This document shows, piece after piece, positions 49,452-59,690 of a DNA stretch of 64,000 nucleotides (position 1 is its first letter; the number at the start of each line of letters is the position of its first letter). The translations under genes were made by a program, and so were the position numbers. Below the pieces are notes generated by a model. That model was not told where the DNA came from and searched no databases. It saw nothing but the letters and a program-made list of their open reading frames with translations. This stretch comes from Vibrio sinensis (GTDB lineage: Bacteria > Pseudomonadota > Gammaproteobacteria > Enterobacterales > Vibrionaceae), in the NCBI RefSeq assembly GCF_003605645.1, contig NZ_QVMU01000013.1, forward strand, positions 1 to 64,000. The letters run 5' to 3'.

Positions 49452-50699
49452 CTAAATGGCCGCTTTCACTGCTTTAGCAAGTTTCTTCGCGGCTTGTTTC
49501 GGATCCGCATTTTTATCATTAAAGAAGTGTGTCACTACATCAAAGATAGCTCCTTGTGCATAGCTGGTGGTCGCCATGCCATGCGCCATACTTGGCACTA
49601 AATCACCTGTTTTTGCGGTCGATTTAAAATCAGCCATCGAATCCAATGCACAAGTATCAAACTTCGACATATCCATATCTAAGCGAACAGGAATTGATCC
49701 TTTATTTAAGTTGAATACCTCTTGGAACTTAGGGTCAAGAATGGTTGCCGCGAGTGCTTTCTGGGCTTTCTTGCTTTTTTCATCACTCAGCTCAAAGAAA
49801 GCGAAACTATCAACGTTATGGGTAAACTGACCAGACGTACCCGGGGCTGGAACACAGATATAATCTTTACCCGCAACTTTTCCTGCTGCTGAAAACTCAC
49901 CCTTTGCCCAGTCCCCCATAATTTGCATCGCCGCATCACCATTGATCACCATCGTCGTTGCAACGTTCCAATCACGTCCAGGGGAATTGGCATCAATATA
50001 ATTACGCATTTTCTTGAATTGAGTGAATACCTCAACCATCTTCTCACCAGACAATACGTCCATATCCAGCTCAACGAACGCTTTGAGGTAATCTTCACTG
50101 CCCAGTACCTCAAGAGCGACTGCTTCAAATACTGTCGCGTCTTGCCAAGGTTGCCCACCATGGGCAAGAGGAATAATTCCAGCCGCTTTTAATTTATCCC
50201 CAGCGATAAAAAACTCTTCAAGAGTTGTTGGGACTTTCGCCTCCGCCTTTTCAAAAGCCCTAGGGTTAGCCCACAACCAATTAACTCGGTGAACGTTCAC
50301 TGGAACTGCTACATAACCATCATTAAATTTCATAATGTCTGTCACCATTGGCGGAACCACTTGTTCCCACCCCCCTTGTTTAGCGACATCATCCAAGTTG
50401 GTTAAAAAACCTAACCCGCCCCACTCTTGAATGTCATGGCCAACGATTTGCGCTGCAGATGGAGGGTTACCGGACACGGCTCGAGTTTTTAACACCGTCA
50501 TGGCACTTTCGCCACCGCCACCCGCTACGGCAAAATCTTTCCAATCGTGGCCTTGCTCTTCAAGCATATCTTTTAGGGCATTGAGTGCTTTGGCTTCACC
50601 ACCAGACGTCCACCAGTGCAGCACCTCTACTTGACCCGCATTGGTTGCAGATGTGGCGGTTAATAAAGAAAACATAAGTAAGGTTTTATTGAGTTTCAT
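49452..50699 (-). CDS. Sugar ABC transporter periplasmic binding protein (GtsA type)
   Basis: A 415-residue extracellular solute-binding protein (family 1) with signal peptide [21 protein letters not shown]. The start [19 protein letters not shown] and the segment [12 protein letters not shown] are characteristic of the glucose/mannose-binding GtsA group as I know it. It heads the operon of four transport genes, with a GltR/GltS-like pair upstream, which supports glucose or a related sugar as the substrate. Confidence 0.88.
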   Translation of the reverse strand: MKLNKTLLMFSLLTATSATNAGQVEVLHWWTSGGEAKALNALKDMLEEQGHDWKDFAVAGGGGESAMTVLKTRAVSGNPPSAAQIVGHDIQEWGGLGFLTNLDDVAKQGGWEQVVPPMVTDIMKFNDGYVAVPVNVHRVNWLWANPRAFEKAEAKVPTTLEEFFIAGDKLKAAGIIPLAHGGQPWQDATVFEAVALEVLGSEDYLKAFVELDMDVLSGEKMVEVFTQFKKMRNYIDANSPGRDWNVATTMVINGDAAMQIMGDWAKGEFSAAGKVAGKDYICVPAPGTSGQFTHNVDSFAFFELSDEKSKKAQKALAATILDPKFQEVFNLNKGSIPVRLDMDMSKFDTCALDSMADFKSTAKTGDLVPSMAHGMATTSYAQGAIFDVVTHFFNDKNADPKQAAKKLAKAVKAAI

Positions 50700-50794
50700 C
50701 GTTATCTTTCCCTGTGAGGATTAGGCTCAGGATTCACTCGGGTCAAAGAACACATCCCTGCATTACTTTATCGTACAAATTGTCCATGGAACCT

Positions 50795-50826
50795 GTTATC
50801 TATGGTATTCATTGCCCATAAGATAA
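50795..50826. promoter_or_regulatory. Inverted repeat upstream of the sugar-binding protein gene
   Basis: Arms GTTATCTATGG (50795-50805) and CCATAAGATAAC (50815-50826) pair with one bulged base across a 9-base gap. It lies about 95-125 bp before the binding protein ATG; it may be a regulator site for the adjacent two-component system or a leader hairpin. Confidence 0.5.
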
Positions 50827-50993
50827 CCCCATGACATAACGTGTTCGAGGCACGCGTTAGTGATTTCAATAAAACAGAAATCCAACTCGTAGATGTAATG
50901 CGTTCTTAATCTGCCTGTGTATCCTACTTTTTGTATTCGCAAGGAGTGTAACTAACGAAATGTCTTTGGTTTGAAACAAAGAGTAAGCCAGTG

Positions 50994-51009
50994 GTAACAA
51001 TATTGTTAC
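50994..51009. promoter_or_regulatory. 16-bp perfect palindrome after the histidine kinase gene
   Basis: GTAACAATATTGTTAC is a perfect palindrome, one base from the kinase stop codon. No T tract follows, so it is more like a protein-binding site than a terminator. Confidence 0.45.
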
Positions 51010-51010
51010 A

Positions 51011-52438
51011 TTACTCATCCACCCCTGATGGAAGAAAGACTTGAGCTTGCAGTCCTCCCTCTCGACGATTACTCAAAATGAGATCCCCACCATGCCCACG
51101 AACAATATTTCGACAAATACCAAGCCCCAAGCCATGACCATCTTTATCAAAGGACAAGCGAAAATAAGGCTCAAATACCGCTTCAAGTTTTGCTTCGGGT
51201 ATGCCTTTTCCTGTATCTGAAATCGTAATCGTTACACCGTTAGGGACACTATTTACAACCACGGTTGTATACCCTCCATATTTAACGGCATTGTCGATTA
51301 GATTGCTCATTACCCTTTTTATCGCCAAAGGTTTTGCCACGATAGGCTCGATAGCATCAGAAATCACCTCGACTTGATGCACCTCTTGATTCATTGTTTC
51401 AGTCAAAGAATTGAGTAACGCGCTCAGATTAATTTCCGCATTATTTTCATGTAAATCCGTATCATGAACACACTGTAACGCCCCTTTAACCATCATCTCT
51501 AACTCATCAAGATCACGATTAAATTTATCGCGTTTAGAGGGTTCAGTAAGCAGTTCTGTTCGCAATCGAAGCCGAGTGATTGGGGTTTTTAAATCATGAG
51601 AGATAGAGGAAAATAATCGCTCTCTATCTGATATATAACGACGTATTCTTTGCTGCATACGGTTGAACGCGCGCGTCGCAGTCACCAATTCACTTGCGCC
51701 CTCTTCTCTAAGTGGGGCTTGATTGATGTCCATGCTCATTTCATTCGCCGCTTTTGCCAAGCGCTTTAATGGTTTGACTTGTCGACGCATCAATAAGAAA
51801 GTCAACCCTAATAATAGCGACGTTGATAAAAGAAGAAACCACCACTGCTCTTGGCCTAAAACCGTGTCATCAAGCATCATATAAGGTGCTGGTAATAACG
51901 CTGCGATATAGATCCACTCATCCGGTGACAATTCAATTTGCACCACTAACACCGGAGGATCGATGGGTAACAAGGTTAGCGTGTGATGAGCCCAGGATTT
52001 GGGTAAATCGCTTAAATAAAGATCATTTTTTAAAAGACGCAGATTCTGACGATGTGAAAAATCCACAGAGATCGAACGGACACGCGGCAATTCCGCATTT
52101 AAAACCTGCTGAATTGCGTTTACTGACGCATGCTTCAATTTATTCTCAGCAATAGGCTCAACCGTTAACTTCTGTTTATTGAAAGAAACGAAAAAACGCG
52201 TACCGCCCATATTGCGAATTTGGTTAAGCACAATATGTCGATAGCTAAGAGGAAGCGATTGAAAAAACGTGATCGTAGAGGCAAACATATTCGCCATACT
52301 TTCTGATGTAGACGTTACGCCAGCAATCTTTCTCTGCTTAGATTCTGAGTACCAAATCGTGGTCGCAATCGCTTGAGCGAGCAAAGCGGCAAACAAAGTC
52401 AAAGCTAATGTTCTTGATACCAACGAGTTTAACTTCAT
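51011..52438 (-). CDS. Sensor histidine kinase, GltS/GtrS-like
   Basis: A 475-residue kinase: membrane helices at ~9-28 and ~190-212 enclose a periplasmic sensor, followed by a HAMP domain (RRQVKPLKRLAKAANEMS), HisKA with SSISHDLKTPITRLRLRTE, and the ATPase core with NLIDNAVKYGG, DTGKGIP and GLGLGICRN. It belongs with the response regulator 18 bp upstream. Adjacent to a Gts-type sugar importer, it resembles GltS/GtrS, which senses glucose-derived 2-ketogluconate or gluconate in Pseudomonas; that signal is inference here. Confidence 0.88.
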   Translation of the reverse strand: MKLNSLVSRTLALTLFAALLAQAIATTIWYSESKQRKIAGVTSTSESMANMFASTITFFQSLPLSYRHIVLNQIRNMGGTRFFVSFNKQKLTVEPIAENKLKHASVNAIQQVLNAELPRVRSISVDFSHRQNLRLLKNDLYLSDLPKSWAHHTLTLLPIDPPVLVVQIELSPDEWIYIAALLPAPYMMLDDTVLGQEQWWFLLLSTSLLLGLTFLLMRRQVKPLKRLAKAANEMSMDINQAPLREEGASELVTATRAFNRMQQRIRRYISDRERLFSSISHDLKTPITRLRLRTELLTEPSKRDKFNRDLDELEMMVKGALQCVHDTDLHENNAEINLSALLNSLTETMNQEVHQVEVISDAIEPIVAKPLAIKRVMSNLIDNAVKYGGYTTVVVNSVPNGVTITISDTGKGIPEAKLEAVFEPYFRLSFDKDGHGLGLGICRNIVRGHGGDLILSNRREGGLQAQVFLPSGVDE

Positions 52439-52456
52439 GAGTGGTCTCGACGTCGA

Positions 52457-53176
52457 TCAATGCTCATAATTTACCGGTACAGACAAGATATAGCCGTTGC
52501 CTCGCATTGTTTTAATATAACTTGGAAATTTAGCACTATCTCCAAGTCGTTGACGTAAGCGGCTTAACTGTACATCGATGCCCCGCTCCATTGGCAAAGC
52601 ACCTCTTCCTTTAGTCGCATACGAAATGGTGTCACGATCAAGTATTTCGTTGGGACGAGAAAGAAATAGCATCAACAATGAAAAGTCACTGCCTGATAAG
52701 TCATGTTGCTGGTTATAAAATTGGTGGGTAATTTTATGAGTAAGGGGATCTAAACACCAATCACCGAATGTAATCCGTTTAGGGGGCCCCTCTTTACTAT
52801 TACTGCTGCTAAGTTGAACTCGGCGTAATACTGCTTTGATCCGAGCAATCAAATGTCGAGGGTGATAGGGCTTTGCAATATAATCATCGGCGCCAATTTC
52901 TAAACCAATAATCTGCTCCGTATCATCAGAAACGGCTGTAAGCATAATGATTGGCACATTAGAATCTCGTCGAATCGTCTGACACAGCGAAAAACCATCC
53001 TCTCCCGGCAACATCACATCCAGCAAGATCAAATCTGGGTACCCATGTTGCAGAGCGAATTTCAGCTCGACACCATCTTTAACCGTTGTTACTTGATATC
53101 CAGAATTCGACAAATACTCATCGAGTAACTCTCGAATTTCAAAATCATCATCAACGACTAATATCTTTCCATTCAT
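52457..53176 (-). CDS. OmpR-family response regulator, GltR-like
   Basis: A 239-residue regulator with a receiver (D9-D10 in VVDDDFEI, phospho-acceptor in LILLDVMLPGEDG, K in DDYIAKPYHP) and a C-terminal winged helix (GSDFSLLMLFLSRP, GIDVQLSRLRQRLGDS). It is the first gene of the pair with the kinase and lies upstream of the Gts-type importer, its probable target. Confidence 0.9.
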   Translation of the reverse strand: MNGKILVVDDDFEIRELLDEYLSNSGYQVTTVKDGVELKFALQHGYPDLILLDVMLPGEDGFSLCQTIRRDSNVPIIMLTAVSDDTEQIIGLEIGADDYIAKPYHPRHLIARIKAVLRRVQLSSSNSKEGPPKRITFGDWCLDPLTHKITHQFYNQQHDLSGSDFSLLMLFLSRPNEILDRDTISYATKGRGALPMERGIDVQLSRLRQRLGDSAKFPSYIKTMRGNGYILSVPVNYEH

Positions 53177-53354
53177 GAAGACAAGGCTCCATTGATTAAT
53201 TGATAATCAAATTCTATAAATTAACCTGTACTAGCACGAAATTTAGTCGTAATTATTTGAAGCTAGCCTAAAGAAAGCGGTGTATTTATAAGTATTATGT
53301 GACCGCATGACTCTAACATTAGCTCTCAATTGTCGTGAACTTGGTGTCCCTCAT

Positions 53355-54860
53355 TCATGAAGAACAGCTAATTTCCATTTTCTTACCCCAATCCGGTGGA
53401 GGCTTTGCGTATGCTTCCATGCCAGCGTGTTCATCAAATGGCGCTCTTAATAAGCCCATTAAACGTCCAATTTCTGAGTAGTCTCCCTCTTCTGCTCTAT
53501 CAATCGCCACCTGCGCAAGATAGTTACGCAGAATAAATTTAGGGTTCACTTTTCTCATGCTTTCGCATCGCACAGAGGACGAGATAGGTTCTCCATCAGC
53601 AGTAACTTCTATGTCACAACGAACCAAGTAGAGATCAAGCCAAGCTCTCGCAGCTTCTCGATCAACAAACAGATCCGTCACCACTTCTTTTGCTCTTTCA
53701 CTAGAATGGTTACCGTCTAAATTCTCATCGTCTAAATTCGAAAGTGCGCGCATAAAATTGGTGTAATCCACTCCATTCGCAACCAATAAATCAAACATAG
53801 ACTCAAATAACGGGCCATCTTCTGGCACGCTCAAGGTTAAGCCTAATTTTGCTCGCATTAACTGGCTATATTTTTTGCCCAAAACCGTTTCATATTCACT
53901 CAATGCTTGTTGTAAATCATCACGTTCAATTAGAGGTGAGAGCGCGTGCGCCAATGCAGATAAATTCCATAATGCGATTCTCGGTTGCTGTTCAAATGCA
54001 TACCGACCTTGGTAATCTGAGTGATTACAAATGTAATTGGGATCGTATTCATCTAAGAAACCAAATGGACCATAATCAAATGTTTCGCCAAGAATCGACA
54101 TGTTATCGCTGTTCATGACACCATGTGCAAAACCAACCGCTTGCCAATGAGCAATCATCACCGCGGTACGTTCGATAATTTGTTCAAACATCTTAAGATA
54201 AGGCTTCTCGTGTTGACGGCAATGAGGGAAATACCAATCAATCACCTTGTCAGCCAGCAGTGTCAGTTCAGCAAACTGATCGGTATAATAAAGATATTCA
54301 AAATGGCCAAATCGAATATGGCTTTTGGCTACTCGGATAAGAAGCGCGCCCGCTTCTCCTTTTTCTCGGTAAACCACCGTATCACTGGTTAGCATCCCCA
54401 AGGCCTGAGTGGTTGGAATACCAAGCCCAACCATCGCTTCACTGCACAAATATTCGCGAACCGTTGAACGTAATACTGCTCTACCGTCTCCCATTCGCGA
54501 GTAAGGGGTGAGCCCTGATCCTTTCAAATGCACATCATGAGCTTCACCGTTCTCATCGTATATTTCACACAGTAAAAGACCTCGTCCATCGCCTAGATCC
54601 GGGTTATATACCCCAAATTGATGCCCGGTGTACTTCATTGCCAACGAGCGCATCTCTTTAGGTAAACATTCCCCCGAAAATAGAGAGCGAAATTCTTCTG
54701 TTGCTTGATTAGGTAATCCAAAATGCTCGGCTAAGCGGCTATTCCATGCAACCCAGCGTGAACCAGTAAGTGGATCGGGTTTAAGTTCGGTATAAAAACA
54801 CGAGGGAAGATCAGCAAAGCGATTGGAGTATGGGAAAAACTGGTGAGTAGACATCATCAT
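53355..54860 (-). CDS. selO: SelO (YdiU) protein adenylyltransferase pseudokinase
   Basis: Transfers AMP from ATP to Ser, Thr or Tyr of target proteins; linked to redox stress in E. coli. The kinase-like core shows [54 protein letters not shown] and [13 protein letters not shown] (the metal-binding Asp). About 501 residues from 54860. Three ATG codons in a row (54860, 54857, 54854) offer starts; AGGA upstream fits the second best. It overlaps the GNAT gene by 4 bp. Confidence 0.92.
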   Translation of the reverse strand: MMMSTHQFFPYSNRFADLPSCFYTELKPDPLTGSRWVAWNSRLAEHFGLPNQATEEFRSLFSGECLPKEMRSLAMKYTGHQFGVYNPDLGDGRGLLLCEIYDENGEAHDVHLKGSGLTPYSRMGDGRAVLRSTVREYLCSEAMVGLGIPTTQALGMLTSDTVVYREKGEAGALLIRVAKSHIRFGHFEYLYYTDQFAELTLLADKVIDWYFPHCRQHEKPYLKMFEQIIERTAVMIAHWQAVGFAHGVMNSDNMSILGETFDYGPFGFLDEYDPNYICNHSDYQGRYAFEQQPRIALWNLSALAHALSPLIERDDLQQALSEYETVLGKKYSQLMRAKLGLTLSVPEDGPLFESMFDLLVANGVDYTNFMRALSNLDDENLDGNHSSERAKEVVTDLFVDREAARAWLDLYLVRCDIEVTADGEPISSSVRCESMRKVNPKFILRNYLAQVAIDRAEEGDYSEIGRLMGLLRAPFDEHAGMEAYAKPPPDWGKKMEISCSS

Positions 54861-55414
54861 GATTCCTGCAAAGATTGCCATTGAGTTTGATGAATCTCAT
54901 ACAAACAATGACGTGCTAATTCATGTTCTTTCGGCAACTTAGGGTGATCAAAATCTTGAAAAGAATTACACATGCCGATTTTTTCCATCACACGAATAGA
55001 TGGCGAGTTCAATAAGGAAGTAAAAGCATAAACGCGGTCGATATTTAATTGTTCAAATGCAAATTGAAGAGCAAGATTCGCCGCTTCAGGAGCATAACCT
55101 TTTCCCCAGTATCGCGAATTGAGTCTCCAACCAATTTCAAGTAATGGCGCATTAGGAATACCGCTGTCTGCCTCTTGGCGATTTAATCCAACAAACCCGA
55201 TAAACGCCCCTGTGTGCTTTAATTCAACCGCCCAAAAGCCCCAACCATTCACCTCAACTAAACCATCAATTCGCTCGGCGAGCAAATCAGACTCTTGATC
55301 ACTAAGTATCGAGGGGAAATAACGCATAACAAGCGTATCTTGGTTGATACGTCGAAATATAGGGTAATCCTGAGATTGCCAAGGGCGCAATATCAAGCGT
55401 TGAGACTGTAGCAT
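54857..55414 (-). CDS. GNAT-family N-acetyltransferase (RimJ/RimL type)
   Basis: A 185-residue acetyl-CoA-dependent transferase. The fold is marked by [20 protein letters not shown], the acetyl-CoA loop [18 protein letters not shown], and [22 protein letters not shown]. Members modify ribosomal proteins, small molecules or unknown targets; the substrate is not clear. It is co-transcribed with selO, which overlaps its stop codon. Confidence 0.88.
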   Translation of the reverse strand: MLQSQRLILRPWQSQDYPIFRRINQDTLVMRYFPSILSDQESDLLAERIDGLVEVNGWGFWAVELKHTGAFIGFVGLNRQEADSGIPNAPLLEIGWRLNSRYWGKGYAPEAANLALQFAFEQLNIDRVYAFTSLLNSPSIRVMEKIGMCNSFQDFDHPKLPKEHELARHCLYEIHQTQWQSLQES

Positions 55415-55493
55415 CGTCGATTCCTGAAAGCTGTCGTCGTTATATTACACCTTACCATAGATACAAAAGTTGATGATCGGCCCCCGATCCTCT

Positions 55494-56159
55494 CTACGAG
55501 ATGAGGTGAGTAAATGATGGTTGTGAACTTAAACCTTGAATCGTAATTTTTTCAGCAATCTGACGAAAAGGTGATAAGTTAAGAAATTGCGTAATTCGCG
55601 GCCCTACATGCTCATTAAAAATCTCGCCGTGTCGAAATTGGACATATTCTAATGCGATATAAAGATACAAAGCGGGCAAATTGGCCTGATAGGCAATACC
55701 ATCAATGTTATCTAAAGTAGAGAGTTCCAGTTTTTCCAAAGCGTTTAGCAATGCGACATGCCCACGCTCAATCAACACATGGTCTTGTTCTGAAAAACGA
55801 GCTAACGCTGCGGTTCTAAAAGCGATCTCCATTAAGCCTTTGGCTATGCCCATCAATGCTACGGCCTCTTGAGATTGCCAGTCCAACGTTGGTATCTGTT
55901 GGTGATTCACGATCGGTTTAGCAGTATTTGTCGACCGATTAGCAATCAACCATTGGCAAATACATAAGCTTTCGGTCAGGTCGACGGAACCATCAATACG
56001 CAGCACTGGTATTTGATTAAATGGATTTACCTCGGTTAAAAGCGTAGGTGATTGCCAAGGATCCACCCATGTCAGTGTCAATTCATCGTATTGGCAGAGT
56101 ACTGCAGTTACTAAAACAACACGTGAAAATGGTGAGGTATCATTTAAATATAGGTTCAT
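55494..56159 (-). CDS. Glutathione S-transferase family protein
   Basis: A 221-residue two-domain protein: N-terminal thioredoxin-like domain with MNLYLNDTSPFSRVVLVTAV, cis-proline motif NPFNQIPVLRIDG and glutathione-binding DLTESLCICQWL; then an all-helical domain. The serine of TSPFSRV may be the catalytic residue. The target is unknown. It overlaps the MFS gene by 4 bp, so both are one operon. Confidence 0.85.
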   Translation of the reverse strand: MNLYLNDTSPFSRVVLVTAVLCQYDELTLTWVDPWQSPTLLTEVNPFNQIPVLRIDGSVDLTESLCICQWLIANRSTNTAKPIVNHQQIPTLDWQSQEAVALMGIAKGLMEIAFRTAALARFSEQDHVLIERGHVALLNALEKLELSTLDNIDGIAYQANLPALYLYIALEYVQFRHGEIFNEHVGPRITQFLNLSPFRQIAEKITIQGLSSQPSFTHLIS

Positions 56160-57355
56160 TGGGCCGCCTTAACAGGGTGAGATTTTCGAGTCGACTGGCT
56201 CACATAAATACACAAACTAGCGAGCATGAGTGCAATGGAACCAACAATAAATAGTGGGATATACGAAGAAAGCTGAAGACTAAAATAAACAAAAAAGTAC
56301 CCAAAAAGCGCTTGGGACAACGCAAAACAGAATGTCATGATTCCCCAAGCTTTGGTATGCAATTCATAGCCAGCGTTTTCCAATGTATAGGAAGAAACTA
56401 AAGAGACAACCGCCGGCGTTCCAACACCAACAAAAAACGCAGAGACCATCAGTGTAAGGCTGTGAGTATTTAATGCAGGAAGTAAAACCGCAGTGGCTTT
56501 GATTAGTAAAACAACAACCAATGTTTTCTGAACACCGAATCGATCAGCCACGGCCCCAGAAATCAAAGGACCTATAATCGCACCAATACCAAAGACCGCC
56601 CAAAATAAACCGCCATAATGCACTGGCATATCAAGCTCTCTGACGATGAAGTCAACCCAGAACAAGGTGTGGGGCAAATAGCCCAAAGCATCAAATGCAT
56701 AAGCTATAGATATAAAAATCAATGTAATTTTTTTACTTTGAGACAAACACGTCAACGAACTGTCGATATAGAGGGAAGCACTACTCTCCGATGCTACCTG
56801 CCACGATCGCCAAGTGATCGCAGTCATCAGTAAACCACTGAAACCCACACCTAGCCAAATAGCATTAACGCCATACACAAAGAGCAGCGGGACAATAAAA
56901 CCTGACAAAACAACCCCTAAGCCAAGTCCGCTGAATATTACTCCGCTCACCTTGGATTTTTTCGTTGAGATGTGACGGCGCATAATAAAAGGTGGGGCTA
57001 CAATCATCAAAATAGCGCCACTCGCTCCGGCGATGAATCGCCAACTATAAAACCATTGAATCGGAAGACTGTCCCAAGCGCAGAGTAAGTAACTCAAGCT
57101 ACACAGTAGCATAGCCATACGGATTACATACTCTGAGGGAATAAATCGGATCAACCAAGTAGAAAGAGGAGCACCCAAAATGTAACCCAGTAATGTGGTG
57201 GCACTGAGATAAGTTGCTTCACTTTCAGTAAACCATCCAGCCTGAATAACAATTGGCAATAAGGCTATATAAGCAAAACGCCCTAGTCCGACACCAATAA
57301 ACGTTGCGCCTGCGCCAGCCATACTATAACGATTGATAATACTTGCTGGGTTCAC
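56156..57355 (-). CDS. MFS transporter, YbfB/YjiJ family
   Basis: A 399-residue protein with 12 predicted helices and the family start GAGATFIGVGLGRFAYIALLPI, close to the YbfB/YjiJ group (PF06779). Substrates of this group are not known. It is the first gene of the MFS-GST pair. It has no strong sign of recent transfer. Confidence 0.85.
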   Translation of the reverse strand: MNPASIINRYSMAGAGATFIGVGLGRFAYIALLPIVIQAGWFTESEATYLSATTLLGYILGAPLSTWLIRFIPSEYVIRMAMLLCSLSYLLCAWDSLPIQWFYSWRFIAGASGAILMIVAPPFIMRRHISTKKSKVSGVIFSGLGLGVVLSGFIVPLLFVYGVNAIWLGVGFSGLLMTAITWRSWQVASESSASLYIDSSLTCLSQSKKITLIFISIAYAFDALGYLPHTLFWVDFIVRELDMPVHYGGLFWAVFGIGAIIGPLISGAVADRFGVQKTLVVVLLIKATAVLLPALNTHSLTLMVSAFFVGVGTPAVVSLVSSYTLENAGYELHTKAWGIMTFCFALSQALFGYFFVYFSLQLSSYIPLFIVGSIALMLASLCIYVSQSTRKSHPVKAAQ

Positions 57356-57456
57356 GTTCGACTCCTGTTGCTTTCATTAACAACAGGTTACATGATAGCT
57401 AGAACCTAATTCTATTAGACCTAAGACTAGTAATGAGCGTCATATCAAACCGGAGA

Positions 57457-58458
57457 TTAATTAACAATAAAATGAAGCTTTGCAGGTAAGACTATATGTC
57501 TCGGAGTCATCATAGGATCATCAATCAGCGATTGCACTTGAGTAAAAATAGCCTGTGCAATTGAATCACTGTCTTGCTCTATCGAGCCCACTTGTATTGG
57601 CAAGCAATCAATAATTGTATAGTGATCAAATGTTGCTAAACGAATTTTATGGTCAAAGAGTCGGTGGTCTGTTAAATACTTCAGTACTCCCTCAAAAATA
57701 GAGTAAGACGCAGTAAAAAGCGCAGCGGGCATGCCCCCTTTTCTGTTAACAATATCGGCCATCATTTGGTACCCTGATTCTGGTTGAAAATCTTGATGCA
57801 AGACCCATTCATCATCATATTCAATACCCACCTCAGCTAATCCATCTCTGTACCCAGCCAAACGATCCTGGCTTGGTGATAAATGCAGTTGACCACCAAG
57901 ATAAACACATTCATCACAGCCTTTGGCTAAATTAGCAATAAGTTGACGAGTGGCGTCTCTTGCATCAGTCTTTATCGAGGTAAATTCATCTTGATTAATT
58001 ACCCGGTCAAAAAACACGATCGGTACTTGTTTTTTCACTTCGCTATAAAAATGGGCATCCAACATCGAGGTTGCCGAAATGATCAAATCAACTTGGCGAT
58101 CAAGCAAACTCTTAACCACACGCTTTTCTTGCTCACAATCATCTTCAGAACTCACTATCAATAACTGATACCCTAGTTCACGACTTTGTCGTTCTAACTT
58201 TTTAGCGATCATGGCGAAGCCCATATTCGCGAGATCCGGAATAACAAGACCCAAAGTGAAAGTTTGGTTAGATTTCAATGCGCGAGCGTATGTACTTGGA
58301 GCATAGCCATACTGTTTAACAACTTCCTCTACCTTCATAACTGTTTCAGGGGCGATTCGATGTTTTGTTGCATGCCCATTTAAAACAAAACTCACGGTCG
58401 ACTTCGATACACCAGCTAACTCTGCGATATCAGCAAGTTTCATTTTTTTTTGATTCAT
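57457..58458 (-). CDS. scrR: LacI-family sucrose regulon repressor ScrR
   Basis: The helix-turn-helix and hinge at residues 7-55 read LADIAELAGVSKSTVSFVLNG and onward; the effector domain carries YLGGQLHLSPSQDRLAGYRDGL and ALFTASYSIFEGVLKYLTDH, which follow Klebsiella-type ScrR closely as I remember it. At 333 residues it is full length. It is divergent from scrK, with an operator-like palindrome in front of scrK. Fructose or fructose-1-phosphate is the probable inducer. Confidence 0.85.
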   Translation of the reverse strand: MNQKKMKLADIAELAGVSKSTVSFVLNGHATKHRIAPETVMKVEEVVKQYGYAPSTYARALKSNQTFTLGLVIPDLANMGFAMIAKKLERQSRELGYQLLIVSSEDDCEQEKRVVKSLLDRQVDLIISATSMLDAHFYSEVKKQVPIVFFDRVINQDEFTSIKTDARDATRQLIANLAKGCDECVYLGGQLHLSPSQDRLAGYRDGLAEVGIEYDDEWVLHQDFQPESGYQMMADIVNRKGGMPAALFTASYSIFEGVLKYLTDHRLFDHKIRLATFDHYTIIDCLPIQVGSIEQDSDSIAQAIFTQVQSLIDDPMMTPRHIVLPAKLHFIVN

Positions 58459-58626
58459 TTTGCTACCGCCGCTCCAAAAGAATACGTATCTATAATATTG
58501 ATGACGCGATTTTACTGAAGCTGTGGCTATTCACCAAACAACTCTTGTGTTGACTTGTTTTCTTATCGAAGAAACCAACGAGTTGGTGAAAATGATCACA
58601 AAAATCATAGTTAAAAAAATTTACCG

Positions 58627-58655
58627 TTGCACAAATAGAACATTTTAATGATGAT
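58627..58655 (+). promoter_or_regulatory. Candidate scrK promoter
   Basis: TTGCAC (58627-58632), 17-bp spacer, GATGAT (58650-58655). The -10 is weak. The ScrR-type palindrome starts 10 bp downstream, over the expected RNA start, a good place for repression. Confidence 0.4.
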
Positions 58656-58665
58656 ATCAAAAATA

Positions 58666-58685
58666 TTGCTAAACCGTTTTAGCAA
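58666..58685. promoter_or_regulatory. ScrR-type operator upstream of scrK
   Basis: TTGCTAAACCGTTTTAGCAA, a LacI-family-style palindrome with a central CG and nine of ten half-site positions matching. It ends 26 bp before the scrK ATG. Confidence 0.7.
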
Positions 58686-58711
58686 AGAGAATTTTAAAAA
58701 GAGTAAACAGC

Positions 58712-59629
58712 ATGAGCAAAATTTGGTTAACTGGCGATGCCGTCGTCGATCTCATTCCAGACACCGAAACGACCTATTTAAAATGCCCAGGCGGCGCCCC
58801 TGCCAACGTTGCCGTTGCTATTTCACGTCTTGGTGGAAATGCAGCTTTCTTTGGTCGCGTCGGCCAAGATCCTCTTGGACGTTTTATGAAAGCGACTTTA
58901 ACTCAAGAGAACGTCGATACTGAATTAATGATCCTCGATGATGAGCAGCGAACTTCTACGGTCATTGTCGATCTCGATGATTCTGGCGAACGCAGTTTTA
59001 CTTTTATGGTTAAGCCAAGTGCGGACCAATTCCTAAAGCCTAGTGATATCCCTGCATTCTCAGCGTCTGAATGGTTACATGTCTGTTCAATTGCACTCGC
59101 AAACGAACCAAGTCGTAGCACCACACTAAAAGCGATGCGTGACATCAAAGCAGCTGGCGGATTCGTTAGCTTTGACCCTAACCTAAGAGAAGAAGTCTGG
59201 ACGAATCCAGACGAGCTAAAGCCTGTTGTTCATCAAGCAATTCAGTTGGCTGATGTCGTGAAGTTTTCTGACGATGAGTTGCTATACCTAACAGAAGCAA
59301 ACTGCTTAGAATCAGGGCTTAAAGCCATTCAAGAATATAACAACACCTTAGTTTTAGTCACCCAAGGTGCCAAAGGTGCACTCGTTATATTCAACCATTC
59401 TAGTTCATTGATTTCTGGTCAAGCTGTACAACCTATCGATACGACCGGAGCAGGAGATGCTTTCGTCGGTGGCCTATTAGCAAAACTAGTTCAGCATGAG
59501 ATTTGGCAAAATGAAGATGTCATTCATTCAGCAGTAAAGTGGGCAAATGGCTGTGGGGCTCTGGCAACCACGAAAAAAGGCGCTATGACAGCTTTACCAA
59601 CTCGAAAGGAGTTGCTGGCATACGTTTGA
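58712..59629 (+). CDS. scrK: Fructokinase ScrK
   Basis: PfkB-family kinase making fructose-6-phosphate from the fructose released by sucrose hydrolysis. Motif 1 is GGAPANVAVAISRLGG (~27-42), motif 2 DTTGAGDAFVGGLL (~241-254, with catalytic Asp). The whole protein (305 residues) follows Klebsiella/Vibrio ScrK closely. It stands alone: the sucrose permease (scrA) and invertase (scrB) genes are not in this window. Confidence 0.9.
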   Translation: MSKIWLTGDAVVDLIPDTETTYLKCPGGAPANVAVAISRLGGNAAFFGRVGQDPLGRFMKATLTQENVDTELMILDDEQRTSTVIVDLDDSGERSFTFMVKPSADQFLKPSDIPAFSASEWLHVCSIALANEPSRSTTLKAMRDIKAAGGFVSFDPNLREEVWTNPDELKPVVHQAIQLADVVKFSDDELLYLTEANCLESGLKAIQEYNNTLVLVTQGAKGALVIFNHSSSLISGQAVQPIDTTGAGDAFVGGLLAKLVQHEIWQNEDVIHSAVKWANGCGALATTKKGAMTALPTRKELLAYV

Positions 59630-59656
59630 TGATATGACAAACAAAGACAAATAATG

Positions 59657-59689
59657 ATAGAGGTGCCTTTATTTATAAGGCACCTCTAT
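59657..59689. terminator. Bidirectional terminator between scrK and the GGDEF gene
   Basis: Arms AGAGGTGCCTT (59659-59669) / AAGGCACCTCT (59677-59687) with a 7-base loop, between the two convergent genes. Confidence 0.75.
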
Positions 59690-59690
59690 T

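Larger units (their letters stand above)
50700..51010. other. Regulatory region upstream of the sugar ABC operon
   Basis: 311 bp with two notable symmetric elements, listed separately, at 50795-50826 and 50994-51009. No gene was seen. Confidence 0.5.
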
